This document shows positions 21,056 through 32,178 of a stretch of DNA of 64,000 nt, in pieces. The stretch spans positions 27,565,645 to 27,629,644 of the forward strand of contig OV121088.1 of assembly GCA_921293015.1 (NCBI GenBank), in the 5' to 3' direction. The notes below the pieces were generated by a model. The model was not told the origin of the DNA. It did no database searches and saw nothing but the letters and a program-made list of their open reading frames with translations. The position numbers and the translations under genes were made by a program. The stretch's first letter is position 1. Each line of letters starts with the position of its first letter. The stretch comes from Phorcus lineatus. Its lineage: Eukaryota > Mollusca > Gastropoda > Trochida > Trochidae.

Positions 21056-23780
21056 CTAATGTGTTAAATATGATGAAGATTCTATATTTTGTTTCCAAGA
21101 TTGCATATACATATCAATTAAACGTCTTTTAAATACAGATATAAACATAGTGGCATCACCAACATCTTGCATAATCCAAACATAGCTAAAACCACTTGAA
21201 AACAACATTTCACGAACGTGAGAAACCCAGTTTACTTTACCATTATCATCCTGAAGCTTAAGCATTCCATATAAATGTATTGGAAAACGTGATATATCCA
21301 TTCTAAGCATACCAGGATATTTATAATAAGTAACAGTTTCAAGATATTTGTCATCATAAGTCCATTTTTCATGTTTAGATAGGATTCCTCCATTTCTGAA
21401 AACAATTATCTTAGAGTTGACTATGTTCACACTTAATCCCCATTTCAAACAATACTCTTATAATACATCTAATTGCCGTTGTAAACCAACAACGGAAAAC
21501 GAAAATAGAACAACGTCATCTGCAAATAATAAAAGCATCAAATCGGCAATACTCTGATTGACGAATATACCGTAGTACAGGCTCTATACATTTCATGTAC
21601 AAGTTCATTGATAAAAAATATGAATAATACAGGGCTTAGGATGCAACCTTGCTTAACTCCAGCTGATTTATCGAAAGAGGTTGTCGTATTGGCACCAACT
21701 TTAACTGTTGCTTTAACAGATGAATACATATTTTTTAATACATTGTACATTTTACCATGACATCCATTTTTAATAAGTAAATATAACAATTTTTTTCTAT
21801 CAATAAGATCAAATGCTTTCCTAAAATCTATAAATCCACAATAAATCTTCCTTTGGGTTTGCAAAGATATTTTGTACATAGAGCTTGTAAAGTAAATATA
21901 TGGTCTACAGTTGAGTATTCAGTACGGAAACCAGCTTGAGATTCAGCTATAAGTTCATTTACATGTATATCAAACCAGATTCTAAGACGCTTTTCTATTA
22001 TTGACGTAAATAACTTACCACAACAGTTCAAAAGAGATATACCTCTATAATTGTTCGGAGTATTTCTTGGTCCTGATTTGAATAATGGGATTATCATTCC
22101 AATATTCCAGCTATCAGGAAAAACACCACTATCTAACACTTTATTGAATAGTATAAGAAGATAAGGGAGAAAAAATGAACTAGATAATTTTATGAATTCA
22201 GGTGGTATACCATCCTCACCTGGCGCCTTTCCAGGTTTTAAATCTTTTATATTTTTATTATTCAAGAACCTCTTTTTCTGTGATTAAACTATTTAAAATG
22301 TCATTTGTGAGATCAGGAGAAAGATCTTTACACGATTCACACGTGTGATTATCAATAAAATCATAGACTTCTTTATCAAAATTGTTACCCTCAGTACTAG
22401 GCTTTGGGTTGAGAAGATCGGAAAAGTAATAAAACCATATATTTGGTGTTATTTGACTAATTTCTTTGTTCGACAACAGTCGACGTTTAACAGTTCTCCA
22501 AAATTGTTTGCAGTCACCTTTAGCCGCGGCATTTAAAATATCATTGGCCAGCTTTTGATCATAGTGGTCCTTTTTTAACTTACAACAACGCTTGAAGTTT
22601 ACTTTTGATTGTAAATAATTCTTAATATTATTTTGGCAATAATACTTCCTTAACCTATTAAGATATTTGTATTTCTCTTCTTTAAGAATGCGACAATCAT
22701 TGTCAAACCAAGGCGGTTGCTCGTTAGATTCTCTTTTGCGTGTATTAGCGTTGAAACTCACATGAGAACAGACCGATTGATAAATGTCAGTCAGTTTGGT
22801 AACAGCATCATTAACATCAACATCTAAGAGCGATACACCATAGCATCAAATCGTTCACTGCTGTTGTCATTCATTCTAAACCGTGGAATACTACTGAGTG
22901 GTATATCACTATTACCATAATCACAGTGCTGGGCTGGTAGTATATCACTAAAGGTACACACAAGTGGTAAATGATTGGATTCAGTCCTTGTAAGAACTGC
23001 CATATCAACTACATTAGGAAATAGACAAGTGCTAGTTACAAATTGTCAACTATACTTGTACCGATATTGGAAATATATGTCCAGTTAGCAGGAGTATCAG
23101 TGGAAGTGCGCCCATTGATAATGTGCATATTCATGGTTTTACAAAGCGTTAGCAACTCAAGACCATGCTTATTAACAATAGTGTCACTTGAGAATCTCGG
23201 TACTATAAAGGGATCTTCAGAATACAAATCATCATCTACAGGAATATAAGTGGGGTTATCATCAAAAATAAAATCATCATCATTTGCAGTTCTTGCATTT
23301 AAGTCTCCATTTATAATGAAAGTTGATTTCACACCAAAATCTGTTTTCAGTTGTCGAAGCTTGTTTTCGAGCAGGTCGATACCGCTATCGTCTAGTCCAT
23401 CGTACTCCGGCGCCCCCGCCAGATGTACGTACGTTGATATATAAAAGATGGGGTAAGGAAAGTCAACAGTAACAAGTTGGAGGACAATACAGTTGTCCCA
23501 TTTATCTTTAATTCTAGAAAAGTATTTCTTAAATTTGTTTTTCAGGCATACTGCGACGCCACCGGAATATCTGCCACGGCTGTGGGGACGTTTTGCCTCA
23601 TTCTAAAAGCAAATATAATCAGGCAGTGCAGTGCTGAGCAATGAATGCGCATTATTACACATAGTTTCAGAAAAACTGATTACATCAAAACTGTAACAAA
23701 AGGATACAAAATCTTGACAGCTAAGTGATGATCGTAGTCCATTTATGTTCCACGTACAAAAAGAAACCGTATTATCAGAT
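21056..23780 (-). pseudogene. LINE ORF2: endonuclease and reverse transcriptase, disrupted
   Basis: The endonuclease begins with CTWNINGLRSSL near 23745. GDLNARTAND is in the segment 23332-23036, and an SNHLPL motif (the SDH box equivalent) follows after a frameshift at about 23036. Reverse transcriptase blocks are visible: DGIPPEFIK (about 22205), NNYRGISLLN, FIDFRKAFDLID (motif A, about 21820), GVKQGCILSPVLF (motif B, about 21660) and FADDVVLF (motif C, about 21500). Lesions: an in-frame TAG in the endonuclease (about 23604) and shifts near 23036, 22260, 21850, 21540 and 21450. Non-functional copy. Confidence 0.9.
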
Positions 23781-24863
23781 GGAATAGAAGGAGAGTCTGT
23801 GCTGGGCAGATTTACACTGGGGCCACGGCCGAGCTCCTATGCAGCATCCTCTTGTCCTGTGGTGGACGTCTCCCATCAGAGCGTCGGTCCTGTCCTTCCG
23901 ATGTGACGATGGAGGTCTTTGGGTCCAATTACGTCGTTGTCCAGTTTGTTTAAGATCGTCCTTCATTTCATCAAAAACATACACAGATCCATCTATTACA
24001 AGTTTATCGTAACTCAGGAAGGCTGTACGACCTTCCTGACGTGCATTGTCCATGAAATGAAACAATTTGGATCTAATCCATCTCACCCTTTCGGTAAAAT
24101 CTTCTGAAATGCGGAAGTTTTTATCACCTTTAAAAAGTTTTTTGGCAGATGAAAGGATGTTACTTTTGTCTTTATATGAGGAGAATTTGACAATGACACA
24201 GCGATTTGCATTTTTAGTTTTCAGGCGATGTGCCCTTTCTATGGGTACAGTAACAGGGTTGTCAAGCTTAAGGGTATCACGAAGAAAGTCTCTCACTTTG
24301 GCTTCACTGTCCTCCCATGATTCTCCCCTTTGTTCAGGGAGTCCATGGAATATGAGATTAGATCTACGCGACTGTGCCTCAATGTTGTCAGTTTTAATTT
24401 CTAAATCAAAAAGTTTCTGCTTTAAATCCTCATTTTCTGCTTTCAGGTCAACTAATTTGTCTTCAAAATCCTTAGAAAATCTATCAAACTTTCCATTCAT
24501 AGCCGATAGATCATCTTGAATTGTTTTCAGAGTCCGGGCAATGGCAGCCATACTAATAGGGTCAGACTGTGCCTGTTCACTACCACCCGGTAGACATTCA
24601 CCCGCTACGTTTTTAACAGACAATCTAGTTTGTACCCCATTCTTGCTAGAATCGCCTGTATAATAACGGCTGCTAGGTCTGGGTCCGGGGTTACTTTCAA
24701 CGTCACCCGACAAGGCAATAAGCATAATCGAGTACATCAACAATCTTACACCCGTCTTGATACCCGGCGTTAGCGTTATAACAGGGGCCGTCCAACCACA
24801 TTTTTTCAATCTTTGACTAAACGTTCCAATTTTGGCTCTCCAAATATCAATTGAGACTCCCAT
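23775..24863 (-). CDS. LINE ORF1 with N-terminal 2A motif, coiled coil and RRM-like domain
   Basis: 362 codons from the ATG at 24863 (the frame opens 3 codons earlier without an ATG). Residues 54-61 are DVESNPGP, the core of a 2A ribosome-skipping peptide. It follows a hydrophobic VRLLMYSIMLIALSG run, so translation would be expected to release a 60-residue leader before P61. Residues about 104-166 form a heptad-type coiled coil. Residues from about 168 (RRSNLIFHGLPE) to about 290 resemble the RRM plus C-terminal domain of L1-type ORF1 proteins, which bind the element's RNA as trimers. 2A motifs at the N-terminus of ORF1 are known in APE-type non-LTR elements of several invertebrates. The last 50 or so residues are basic and low in structure. 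Confidence 0.88.
   Translation of the reverse strand: MGVSIDIWRAKIGTFSQRLKKCGWTAPVITLTPGIKTGVRLLMYSIMLIALSGDVESNPGPRPSSRYYTGDSSKNGVQTRLSVKNVAGECLPGGSEQAQSDPISMAAIARTLKTIQDDLSAMNGKFDRFSKDFEDKLVDLKAENEDLKQKLFDLEIKTDNIEAQSRRSNLIFHGLPEQRGESWEDSEAKVRDFLRDTLKLDNPVTVPIERAHRLKTKNANRCVIVKFSSYKDKSNILSSAKKLFKGDKNFRISEDFTERVRWIRSKLFHFMDNARQEGRTAFLSYDKLVIDGSVYVFDEMKDDLKQTGQRRNWTQRPPSSHRKDRTDALMGDVHHRTRGCCIGARPWPQCKSAQHRLSFYSI
24681..24704 (-). other. 2A ribosome-skipping core (DVESNPGP)
   Basis: Codons for D-V-E-S-N-P-G-P read exactly on the minus strand. The match to the D(V/I)ExNPGP consensus is complete. Skipping is predicted between the final G and P. Confidence 0.9.
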
Positions 24864-24999
24864 GGTACTCACGGATATACAGGACTCGTCCTGACACCAG
24901 GATATTTGACAAAAACCTTGTTTCTTGACTTATAACAATTTTCTCTCGGACACCACACACACGGCTGTCAACATTGCGGGTCATGTGACTCACAAGTCC

Positions 25000-25200
25000 T
25001 GAAACTGTCCTAAGTAACTGTTCTAAGTAAATGTCCTTAATTATCGAGATGAAAAACCAGTAGACATCCTCCTCCCTCTCCTAAGATCGTGATGATAGCT
25101 TGCAGTAGAAAATGATGTCGTCACAGCTGTCACGTGCCTCGCACGCCACCTACAATTAGGCAGCTTCCCTTTCCAAACTGTGTGTTCCAATTTGATGAAA
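25000..25200. other. junction region upstream of the LINE
   Basis: Unassigned sequence that may include part of the LINE 5' untranslated region. No feature could be bounded. Confidence 0.3.
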
Positions 25201-25204
25201 GCTT

Positions 25205-25262
25205 CAAGGGTGAGTGAGTGAGTTTGGTGTTTAACGTGAATTGAACAATATTTCAGTTGTTA
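25205..25262 (-). repeat. SINE tail remnant (reverse)
   Basis: 'gtgagtgagtgag' followed by 'gtgtttaacgtg' and 'gaacaatatttcag': the reverse complement of the SINE tail type seen at 14482-14553. Confidence 0.65.
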
Positions 25263-25388
25263 AACAGGTGGATGACAAGCAAGCAAAAGAGAGTGGACAG
25301 ATCAGGAAAAAAGGGATGAAGGATGAGGGAAAAGACGGAAAGAAGGGCGTAGTGAGAGATAGAAAGCAGGTTTTAGAAGGCTTCTACC

Positions 25389-26190
25389 CGTCGACCTCAC
25401 AGGCCCTCGGATCATTAAAAAAATATATAAAAGAATTAAAAAATGTTTTTTTGAGAACACCCCCTGAATAAAATTGTTCCTCTGTTAATAGTATATGGAA
25501 AGGCCGGACACTCCATTCGCCCCCACCCGCTTTATTGACCGAATGCTACAATAAATACACACGCAATCAATATAAAATCTATGCAGACATGATGTCAAAT
25601 GATTTGCCTTTCTACTCCAACTCACTTTAAAAAATAAATCTTTGGGGTTATTTAATGAGGACGGCCGAAAGACGATTTCCACGCCCAACTTAATGCTGAT
25701 GGGACAAATGGCCGCCCGTCACCTTGACCTTACGGGGTGTGTGGCCGCAACGACAGATCTCATTGGTTGCAAGAACGGGGAATTAGAGTTATCTGTTCCT
25801 AACTTTGCATCAAACCAATGAGATCTGTCGCTGCGGCCACACACCCCGTAAGGTCAAGGTGACGGGCGGCCATTTGTCCCATCAGCATTAAGTTGGGCGT
25901 GGAAATCGTCTTTCGGCCGTCCTCATTAAATAACCCCAAAGATTTATATTTTAAAGTGAGTTGGAGTAGAAAGGCAAATCATTTGACATCATGTCTGCAT
26001 AGATTTTATATTGATTGCGTGTGTATTTATTGTAGCATTCGGTCAATAAAGCGGGTGGGGGCGAATGGAGTGTCCGGCCTTTCCATATACTATTAACAGA
26101 GGAACAATTTTATTCAGGGGGTGTTCTCAAAACAATTTTATTTTATTTTTTTATATTTTTTTTTAATGATCCGAGGGCCTGTGGTCGACC
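25389..26190. mobile_element. 800-bp foldback (long inverted repeat) element
   Basis: Two arms of about 380 bp (25389-25768 and 25813-26190) are reverse complements and flank a 44-bp centre. In the inner 320 bp only a couple of differences are visible (for example gccgcaacg against gccgcagcg, and a few bases in an A-rich run). The outer part is A/T-rich and slightly length-variable, ending in 'cctcggatcatt' boxes. The arms encode mirrored 67-codon frames, at 25485-25688 (-) and 25893-26096 (+), which are a consequence of the palindrome. It could be a foldback-type transposon or a recent head-to-head duplication of another repeat. No transposase was seen. Confidence 0.88.
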
Positions 26191-26340
26191 TGTCCAGCTT
26201 GGGTGCCCCGGTGCCCCTACCAGGAGCTAGCATGTAAGCTCCGGCTGGCATAGCTCTTGGGGTCTCTGGAGCACGCTTACCACCACACCACGGTAAGGTA
26301 TTGACTCCAGTGGTGGGAAAGCTGGGCAAGTATAAAAATG
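26191..26340. repeat. probable dispersed-repeat sequence flanking the foldback
   Basis: GC-richer than its surroundings ('tgccccggtgcccctaccag', 'ggggtctctggagcacg'). It looks like a piece of an older interspersed repeat into which, or together with which, the palindrome was inserted. The left flank at 25262-25388 has a similar purine-rich repeat-like character. Confidence 0.35.
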
Positions 26341-26964
26341 ACATTGATTAAAAAATGTCAAACATTGTAGATCCTTGAAGTAAGATAGTGTGTTTAAGAT
26401 ATCGGCTTATAGATATGCGAAATAATATTATCCTGAACATTCATGATTAATAATCATCACACGGCGCATTGGTATAATAATGATTGGATTAATTTGTTTT
26501 ATAGTAATACAGAGTGGTGCTACACACACTGTCACAAAATCTGACACGGCCCGGTTATCACTAAGGACTTCCGGTTTGTCCGGATTTTAATGTCATATTT
26601 ACTTCGGTTAGTAATTTGCTGAGAGACAGTCGTCTCTTGAGTATCAATCTGTCCTCCTTGTAGGCTTTGCACCCCCATAAACTATTGAAATACATACATA
26701 TAAAAACAATTCAATCAAGCCTGTTATTGTCCTTAATAGCAGCAAGTTGTAAATGGAGTGCAGTTTTTATAAACTTGTATCTGTTGCATACAAACTATAT
26801 TTTTCTCGATTCTCGCACTCTTTATTTGAATATTTATATGAATTTATAGTCTTTGGATATTAGACAACATGTTTGAATTATCTTGTAAAATTTAGCTACA
26901 ACAAACATGGTTTAAAAAGGTTTGATGTGAATAAGATAACATTACCAGAATGACAGATATGACA
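26341..26964. other. non-coding 3' flank of pseudogene C
   Basis: AT-rich, nothing recognised. A short string near 26896-26907 (acaacaaacatg) is shared with the 3' flank of copy B, suggesting that the duplication includes some downstream sequence. Confidence 0.4.
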
Positions 26965-28290
26965 TCAGCCAACTGTAAACTTCAGATGGCCAAACATAAA
27001 CTTCTTACCAATAGGTAGTCTATAGATCCGGATTACCTTCCCTTCATTATTTTAATTGAATACAGTTTTTTTTTCTGTAAAATGTATAAAATGTGTTCAA
27101 AATATGCTTTGTCAGACGAGCACTTTGTGGGTATTTTTCCTAACTAGATGAAAAGCTTGTGCCCCATTTTCCTCTTTCTTACGGAAGGTAAAGACGTCAA
27201 GTGAAGATATCTAAAAGAACGAATGTAAAATTCAATTGCCTTGTAAATTTTAGGCATTTGTTGTTTTCAAACAATCCAAACTGTAGATGGTTTTATAAAA
27301 GAAGCTTTGTTTATCTGTGGTAACAAAATAAACTCTGTGTATTTCTCCTGCAATAACTGTCATTTGGGTAATCCATTTTTTTCTGTTGGAATAAAAAAAT
27401 TGATTGTTTCCACCGTCGGTGTTTATTCTGCTTAAAGTAAAGCACTTCCAATTTGTATTTCGCTCTTCTTTGTTATTGATATAAATAAGCAATCCTCTAT
27501 TTTGGTCCATTGTAAAACGACAAGGAAAATCCTTTGAAAGTTTCTTCCTCTTACCATCACTAAGACATGTAGTGAAAATATGATAACATGTGCTTGTTTT
27601 ATCAACCCAGTAAAGTCTACAGTCGTATCCTCACACCGTTTTGAAAGCTTTTCAATGGTTAAGTTAACACGCCGTATGCTCTCATTTCCAAGTGCAAAAT
27701 ATTTCTGAGTCGCAGGATTTATATAGAAAAATTTATATTAGAAATCTGTGAATAGTTGGCCTTGTAAGTTTTGGGATGCTTCCACAACCACAATGTGGTA
27801 TTTTCTGGATTGATTGTGTTGATTGTTGTGTATTTGGTCTGGTAATAACTTGAGAGGTGTCTTTGTTCCTGTTTCTAGTTTTTTGGACAACTGATGACGG
27901 AATTGTATTTTTTCGATTACTCAGATGGTTTTGAATAGCTGTCCTTGTGGTAAAGGTATTTTGTCTCCGTTTGTAACATTTATATTCAACTTTTCCAATT
28001 GTTTCCTTTTTTCTGTCCATCTTTGTAACCTCACAAAACATCCTTTATTTGTTCTGTCCATTCAAAGACAAAACTGTTCAGAATTATATCTCGTGTGCTT
28101 GGCTACAAATTCGAGTGTGTTTGTTACACTGAGGAGAGACAAACCTCAGTTCTGAAAAGTCAACAGGATCCATCTTCACATCACACTTGAATCAACGTGT
28201 AACTTGAAAACCAGATGAAGTCAAAGATTGAAATAGAAAAATAGATAATAAATGAATCATCCTGTTACGACTTGTGTTTAGGTTACCTAT
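26965..28290 (-). pseudogene. secreted PAN-like / YWTD-like family, broken copy C
   Basis: Reverse-strand sequence closely similar along its length to copy B (32179-33531). The stop-codon position is at 26965-26967. Open pieces at 27250-27510 (containing DQNRGLLIYINNKEERN, CFTLSRINTDGGNN and MTVIAGEIHRVYFV) and 27733-28041 match B closely. Lesions: the start codon equivalent of B is ATA (about 28290), a Trp codon just after the signal peptide region has become TGA (about 28190), and several frameshifts lie between the open pieces. An internal ATG would still give a signal-like MIHLLSIFLFQSL stretch but soon meets the TGA. This is a young pseudogene next to its parent family. Confidence 0.88.
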
Positions 28291-30095
28291 ACAAATGAAA
28301 ACGAGCGATTGATTGGATTTGTAAATGTTTTACAGTATAGACGTGGTCTGTATGGTTTTTTTTATTCCAGACAAGAACAGCATCATATTGCTACGTCTTA
28401 TTTTTGAAGTTACCTAGGCATATGCAAACATGTAATTTAAAGGTTTACCATTTTTAACTGTAGACACGTTGTGTAACTTTATTTTCTTCCGGTATCATCT
28501 TTTCTGAATCAGTCATCTTATTTTGTTGCTGCGAAACTAATTTGATACATATTAATATTTAATATTCAAAGTGTTTATTTTGGATGTAATGGAAAATGGA
28601 CGTAGACGTATTATGAATAAAAGAACAGGTTAAATTATCAACATCTATGAACAAAGGTTTATAATCTAAAGTGTTTGTATCTTTCTAATATTCTCTTTTT
28701 TAGGACAGTAATCATTGAAAATACTTGAATTGAAATGGCGAAAACAGAGACTTGATCTAAATAAGGTGTAAGCCAAAATTCTGTTTGGTGTGCATTTAAA
28801 GGGGCAGTGGTACGTTTTGTGAAATTTATTTTTTCAGATTGTCCATAATATACATCAGCTTCAGCCGAATGCATTTTCTTCAGAGAGTCAAAAAACCTCA
28901 TTACTCATATCTGATCACCCGTAGAGGAAATAATCAAGTAATGAGCAAAAACCACTAGCGGCCATTTTTGTTGGAACTCATTTTAATCTTTAGTTGTTTT
29001 GTGAGTATGTAGTATGACATCTTTCATTGTCCAGTCCACCAAAGGCAATGCCTAGTAGAAATTCCAGCCTTCATGACTGTAAGACTAACATCAAGAAATA
29101 GGAAGGTTGGTAGCCATGGGTGTTGATTTCTCTGCCTACATGTATCATGTATCAAATTTTCCACATGATTTAATATTCAGTTAAAATTATGGTTATTAGA
29201 GTTCTGCATCTATCACATTTAGTTCATAATTACTAGAAATGCCATGGCGCTTACAGCTGCTAAACAAAAGTTTGTTTCATAACTTCAAGTGTAGTGCAAA
29301 TATCACGTGAAATTATGTATAATATCGTCTTCATTCAAAAGTTACGTGTTTTTCGATAAAGAAAACATTTTCCAATCACATACTTAAAGATGATGCTCAT
29401 AGTACAACAGGTACACCTTTTACAGGTATTAATGCAATTTTTTTTATCATTATTATCAAATACATTTATACATACGCATTACTGTACAAAACGCAAGATA
29501 TTTATCACACTTTTAACCCCTAATGTATATTTTGACCAGATATTTATCGAAAATTTCTTAAAATAATATTAAGGAGCGGAGGTTAGAAAATTCCATTTTT
29601 CTTTTTTGATCCCATGCCTTTTTTTGTAAATGCCAAACTTGATCGATGAAATCGTGTTTGTAAGTTATAATGTTGTATCTCCTTTTTCGTGAATGTATTC
29701 TTATCAAAACTAAACTTCTCCAAACAACCCATAATGGATAATGGAGTTAAATAGGGCCATCAGAAAAGATTTACCAGACAAGGCGGTTTCTCTCTATATT
29801 TGCCATTGATTTCTGGATCGGAACACTTAGGAACCTATTAACGAGATAAACAATCTCAACGGCTATTTTCAAAGACATAAAATAAGATAGAAAAGTGTTC
29901 TCTTTGTTACCTGATTGAAAACAGTTTTAAATTCGAAATACTAGTCTGATGAGATATTGTTAATTTTGATGAAAAATTGTTTCATGTGATATTTTTTTCT
30001 GAGAACTGAATTCAATTATCCTCACAACATAAGTCAATGAAATTGTAAAACTTATTCAACACTTAATTTTATTTGATCACGGGACATTGATGATG
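28291..30095. other. 5' flank of copy C and intergenic
   Basis: The first 30 bp (acaaatgaaaacgagcgatt then gattgg) are identical to the 5' flank of copy B at 33533-33559. A further block at about 29775-29850 (ttgccattgatttctgg, gaacactt, gaacctatta) matches 33850-33915. The duplicated segment therefore extends past the genes, with an insertion or deletion of about 1.1 kb between the two. Otherwise nothing was recognised. Confidence 0.5.
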
Positions 30096-30097
30096 CT

Positions 30098-30140
30098 TTT
30101 TTCAGTATTTGAGGCATGTGGCCTAGAATATATATACATA
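30098..30140 (-). repeat. possible LINE 3'-end remnant
   Basis: Minus strand 'ggccacatgcctcaaatact' followed by gaaaaaagc resembles the tail of the LINE at 20600-20625 ('ggcctgaaatactgaataaa'). Short match, low confidence. Confidence 0.3.
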
Positions 30141-30927
30141 TACACAACCCATTCATATCATCACACAAAAGATGAATATACACGTACGTGAAGGTGATTA
30201 TAGGTACTAGTGTCTTGTCTAAACATTTGTGAAAGACATGTGATGGACAACCATTTGAAGTTTAAGGTATTTACAATGAAGTGAAGTTTTTATGATATAA
30301 ATAGTATATATTATAAAGTATAAGTTTCTGTTTTATCTTCTTTCCTCAAAAAATGCACAAGCAAAAACAAACTGAAATTTATATCCAATTGTTCGCAAAA
30401 TAAATCGAATTAGCTATTTCCTCAAAAAAATGTACAAAATAATTACAAACTGAAATTCATCAAAAAATAATGAATAAGTATGTAATGAAATGCTCGCAAA
30501 ATAAAACGAATTAGTTTTGTCTTTAAACAATGATATACAGCTAAACTTACTTAAAATTAGTTTGACCATGTAATTTTCTTTTTTAGTAATGGGAGAGTCA
30601 TTCCGAAATTCCAGGAACCAGTAAATAGTCAACTTTTCTAACGTCGAGCTATATGGCAACTGAATACATGGAATCAAAAGAGTACAGTCATGGAAAGTAC
30701 AAAAGGGCAATCAATACGTTTTACCTCATTTTGGCTTTAGGAAATAAAAAGTGTAAGGAAGCCATATCTCAGTAATTTTTACATGCTCTCACGAAAAAGA
30801 GAAAACCGTAAAACCGAAAACCATGCAAACATCCATTCTAAAACATCTAGTACAACAATAATAAGAATGTTTGATATAATATATTGGTAATCAAAGTACA
30901 TTGTGAAATTTGATTCGGTAGACAAGG

Positions 30928-31234
30928 TGAGGGGACTTTGATTTAGAGCCTCTCAAGAGTATTTCACTTATATCACGGCTACTAGTCTTATTGCAGGGCT
31001 AAACGTTTCAACACCATTGTGGCTTTGGATTGTGATGAAACCTGCGAGCATTGGCTGGAACTAGCAAACCATGGTTGATACTGCAATGAAATAAAGTGCA
31101 GCATTGCATCCAAACCTTAAAGCGTGTTGAACAGTTCTCTACTGCAGACAAAGTTGCCGAGCACCTGGTGGGTTCGAACCACGGACTTCTTGATCCTAAG
31201 TCGAACGCGCTAACAACTGCGCTATCACGCCCCA
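30928..31234 (-). mobile_element. tRNA-derived SINE (with A and B boxes)
   Basis: Minus strand begins GGGCGTGATAGCGCAGTTGT then TAGCGCG (A box) and continues to GTGGTTCGAACCC (B box), as in the RNA polymerase III promoter of tRNA genes. The head cannot pair as a full acceptor stem, so it is not a tRNA. The body (tttgctagttccagc, atgctcgcaggtttcatc, gatataagtgaaatactctt) matches the SINE at 54142-54401. The TCAC tail is missing or degraded. Confidence 0.85.
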
Positions 31235-32178
31235 AATGTAAGATAGAGATCAGGGTTGATTCAGCATGTAATGTTATCATAGGAGTGTCTATTGTGTCTA
31301 TTCACACAACTTAAATGTTCCAAGGACCCTGATATTCTCAGTATCGCAAATGTCCCTCTCTGACGTTGTAAAGATTGGAAAGGTAACTTGATCTATGTTA
31401 GATTATTTAAGGTCAACAGAAGTGATTGATGCTTTTTATTCCGACGTCATATGTGGTCCCAAAGGTGCTCTACATGGGACATTTCAGGGGATTAGTCATG
31501 CCAAGATAGAATACCAATAAAATTGGTGTTACACAAATCTCAAGTGATAACAGCTGTGTGACTAGTAGCCTAGTCCTGTTTAAACAGCGTTACTGAATTT
31601 ATTCGACTAGAAGACAGTACATCAGATTGTGAAATAGGGTCAATATTGACCGACTCCTGTTGGAGTGATCTTAAAGTACAACAATTTCTAGTTCATATCG
31701 TCACAATGTTATTGAGGGCATACATTCTCTGGTAAACTGGCGAATATGATGACAAAACAAATTAATATGGGTTTATATACACGGAACATTTTGATGAACA
31801 AAACTATTTTTTTTACCGAAAACATACACTTTCCTTACCTTAAGAATGTTTTGGGAGATGTTTTCAAGGCAATATAAATTTTCAGGTTATTTGAAAAAAA
31901 GGTATGATAACATTTAATTTTGGAAAGTCCTTTTCTTTTTGGTGTACATGTATTTACTTGAAATGTTAGTTTATAAACTTCATTTGATAATATTTAATTT
32001 TTCAAAAAGGATGCTACATCAAAATCAAATCACTGGTTATAAGGCTTTTGGTGTGTAACCAACATTCTGGTGAAATACTCTTCATTTCATGAGTACTTTT
32101 AATAATGATTTAACAATTTAATTCACAACAAACATGAGAGATAGATAGGATAGTATAATTAGGATAGAGTATATATTG
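31235..32178. other. 3' flank of gene B, no gene recognised
   Basis: AT-rich, no exon or clear repeat seen. Confidence 0.4.

Larger units (their letters stand above)
20570..24960 (-). mobile_element. CR1/jockey-like non-LTR retrotransposon (LINE), ORF2 broken
   Basis: Minus-strand element with two coding regions in the usual order: ORF1 (24863-23775), then ORF2 (about 23780-20681) with an APE-type endonuclease and a reverse transcriptase. The 3' end is taken near 20570-20600, where 'ggcctgaaatactgaataaa' (minus strand) forms a short tail motif. The 5' end is not sharply visible and is set near the decline of recognisable sequence before 25000. No clear target-site duplication could be matched. 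ORF1 is intact, whereas ORF2 has at least one stop and several frameshifts, so this copy cannot make a full reverse transcriptase. Clade assignment (CR1/jockey group) is inferred from the domain layout. Confidence 0.88.

Noticed and set aside
25485-26096. Two nearly identical 67-residue open frames on opposite strands
   Set aside because: They are mirror readings of the arms of the foldback element, short, and without any family resemblance.
31150-31234. tRNA-like A and B boxes
   Set aside because: No complementary acceptor stem; the sequence continues into a SINE body shared with 54142-54401.
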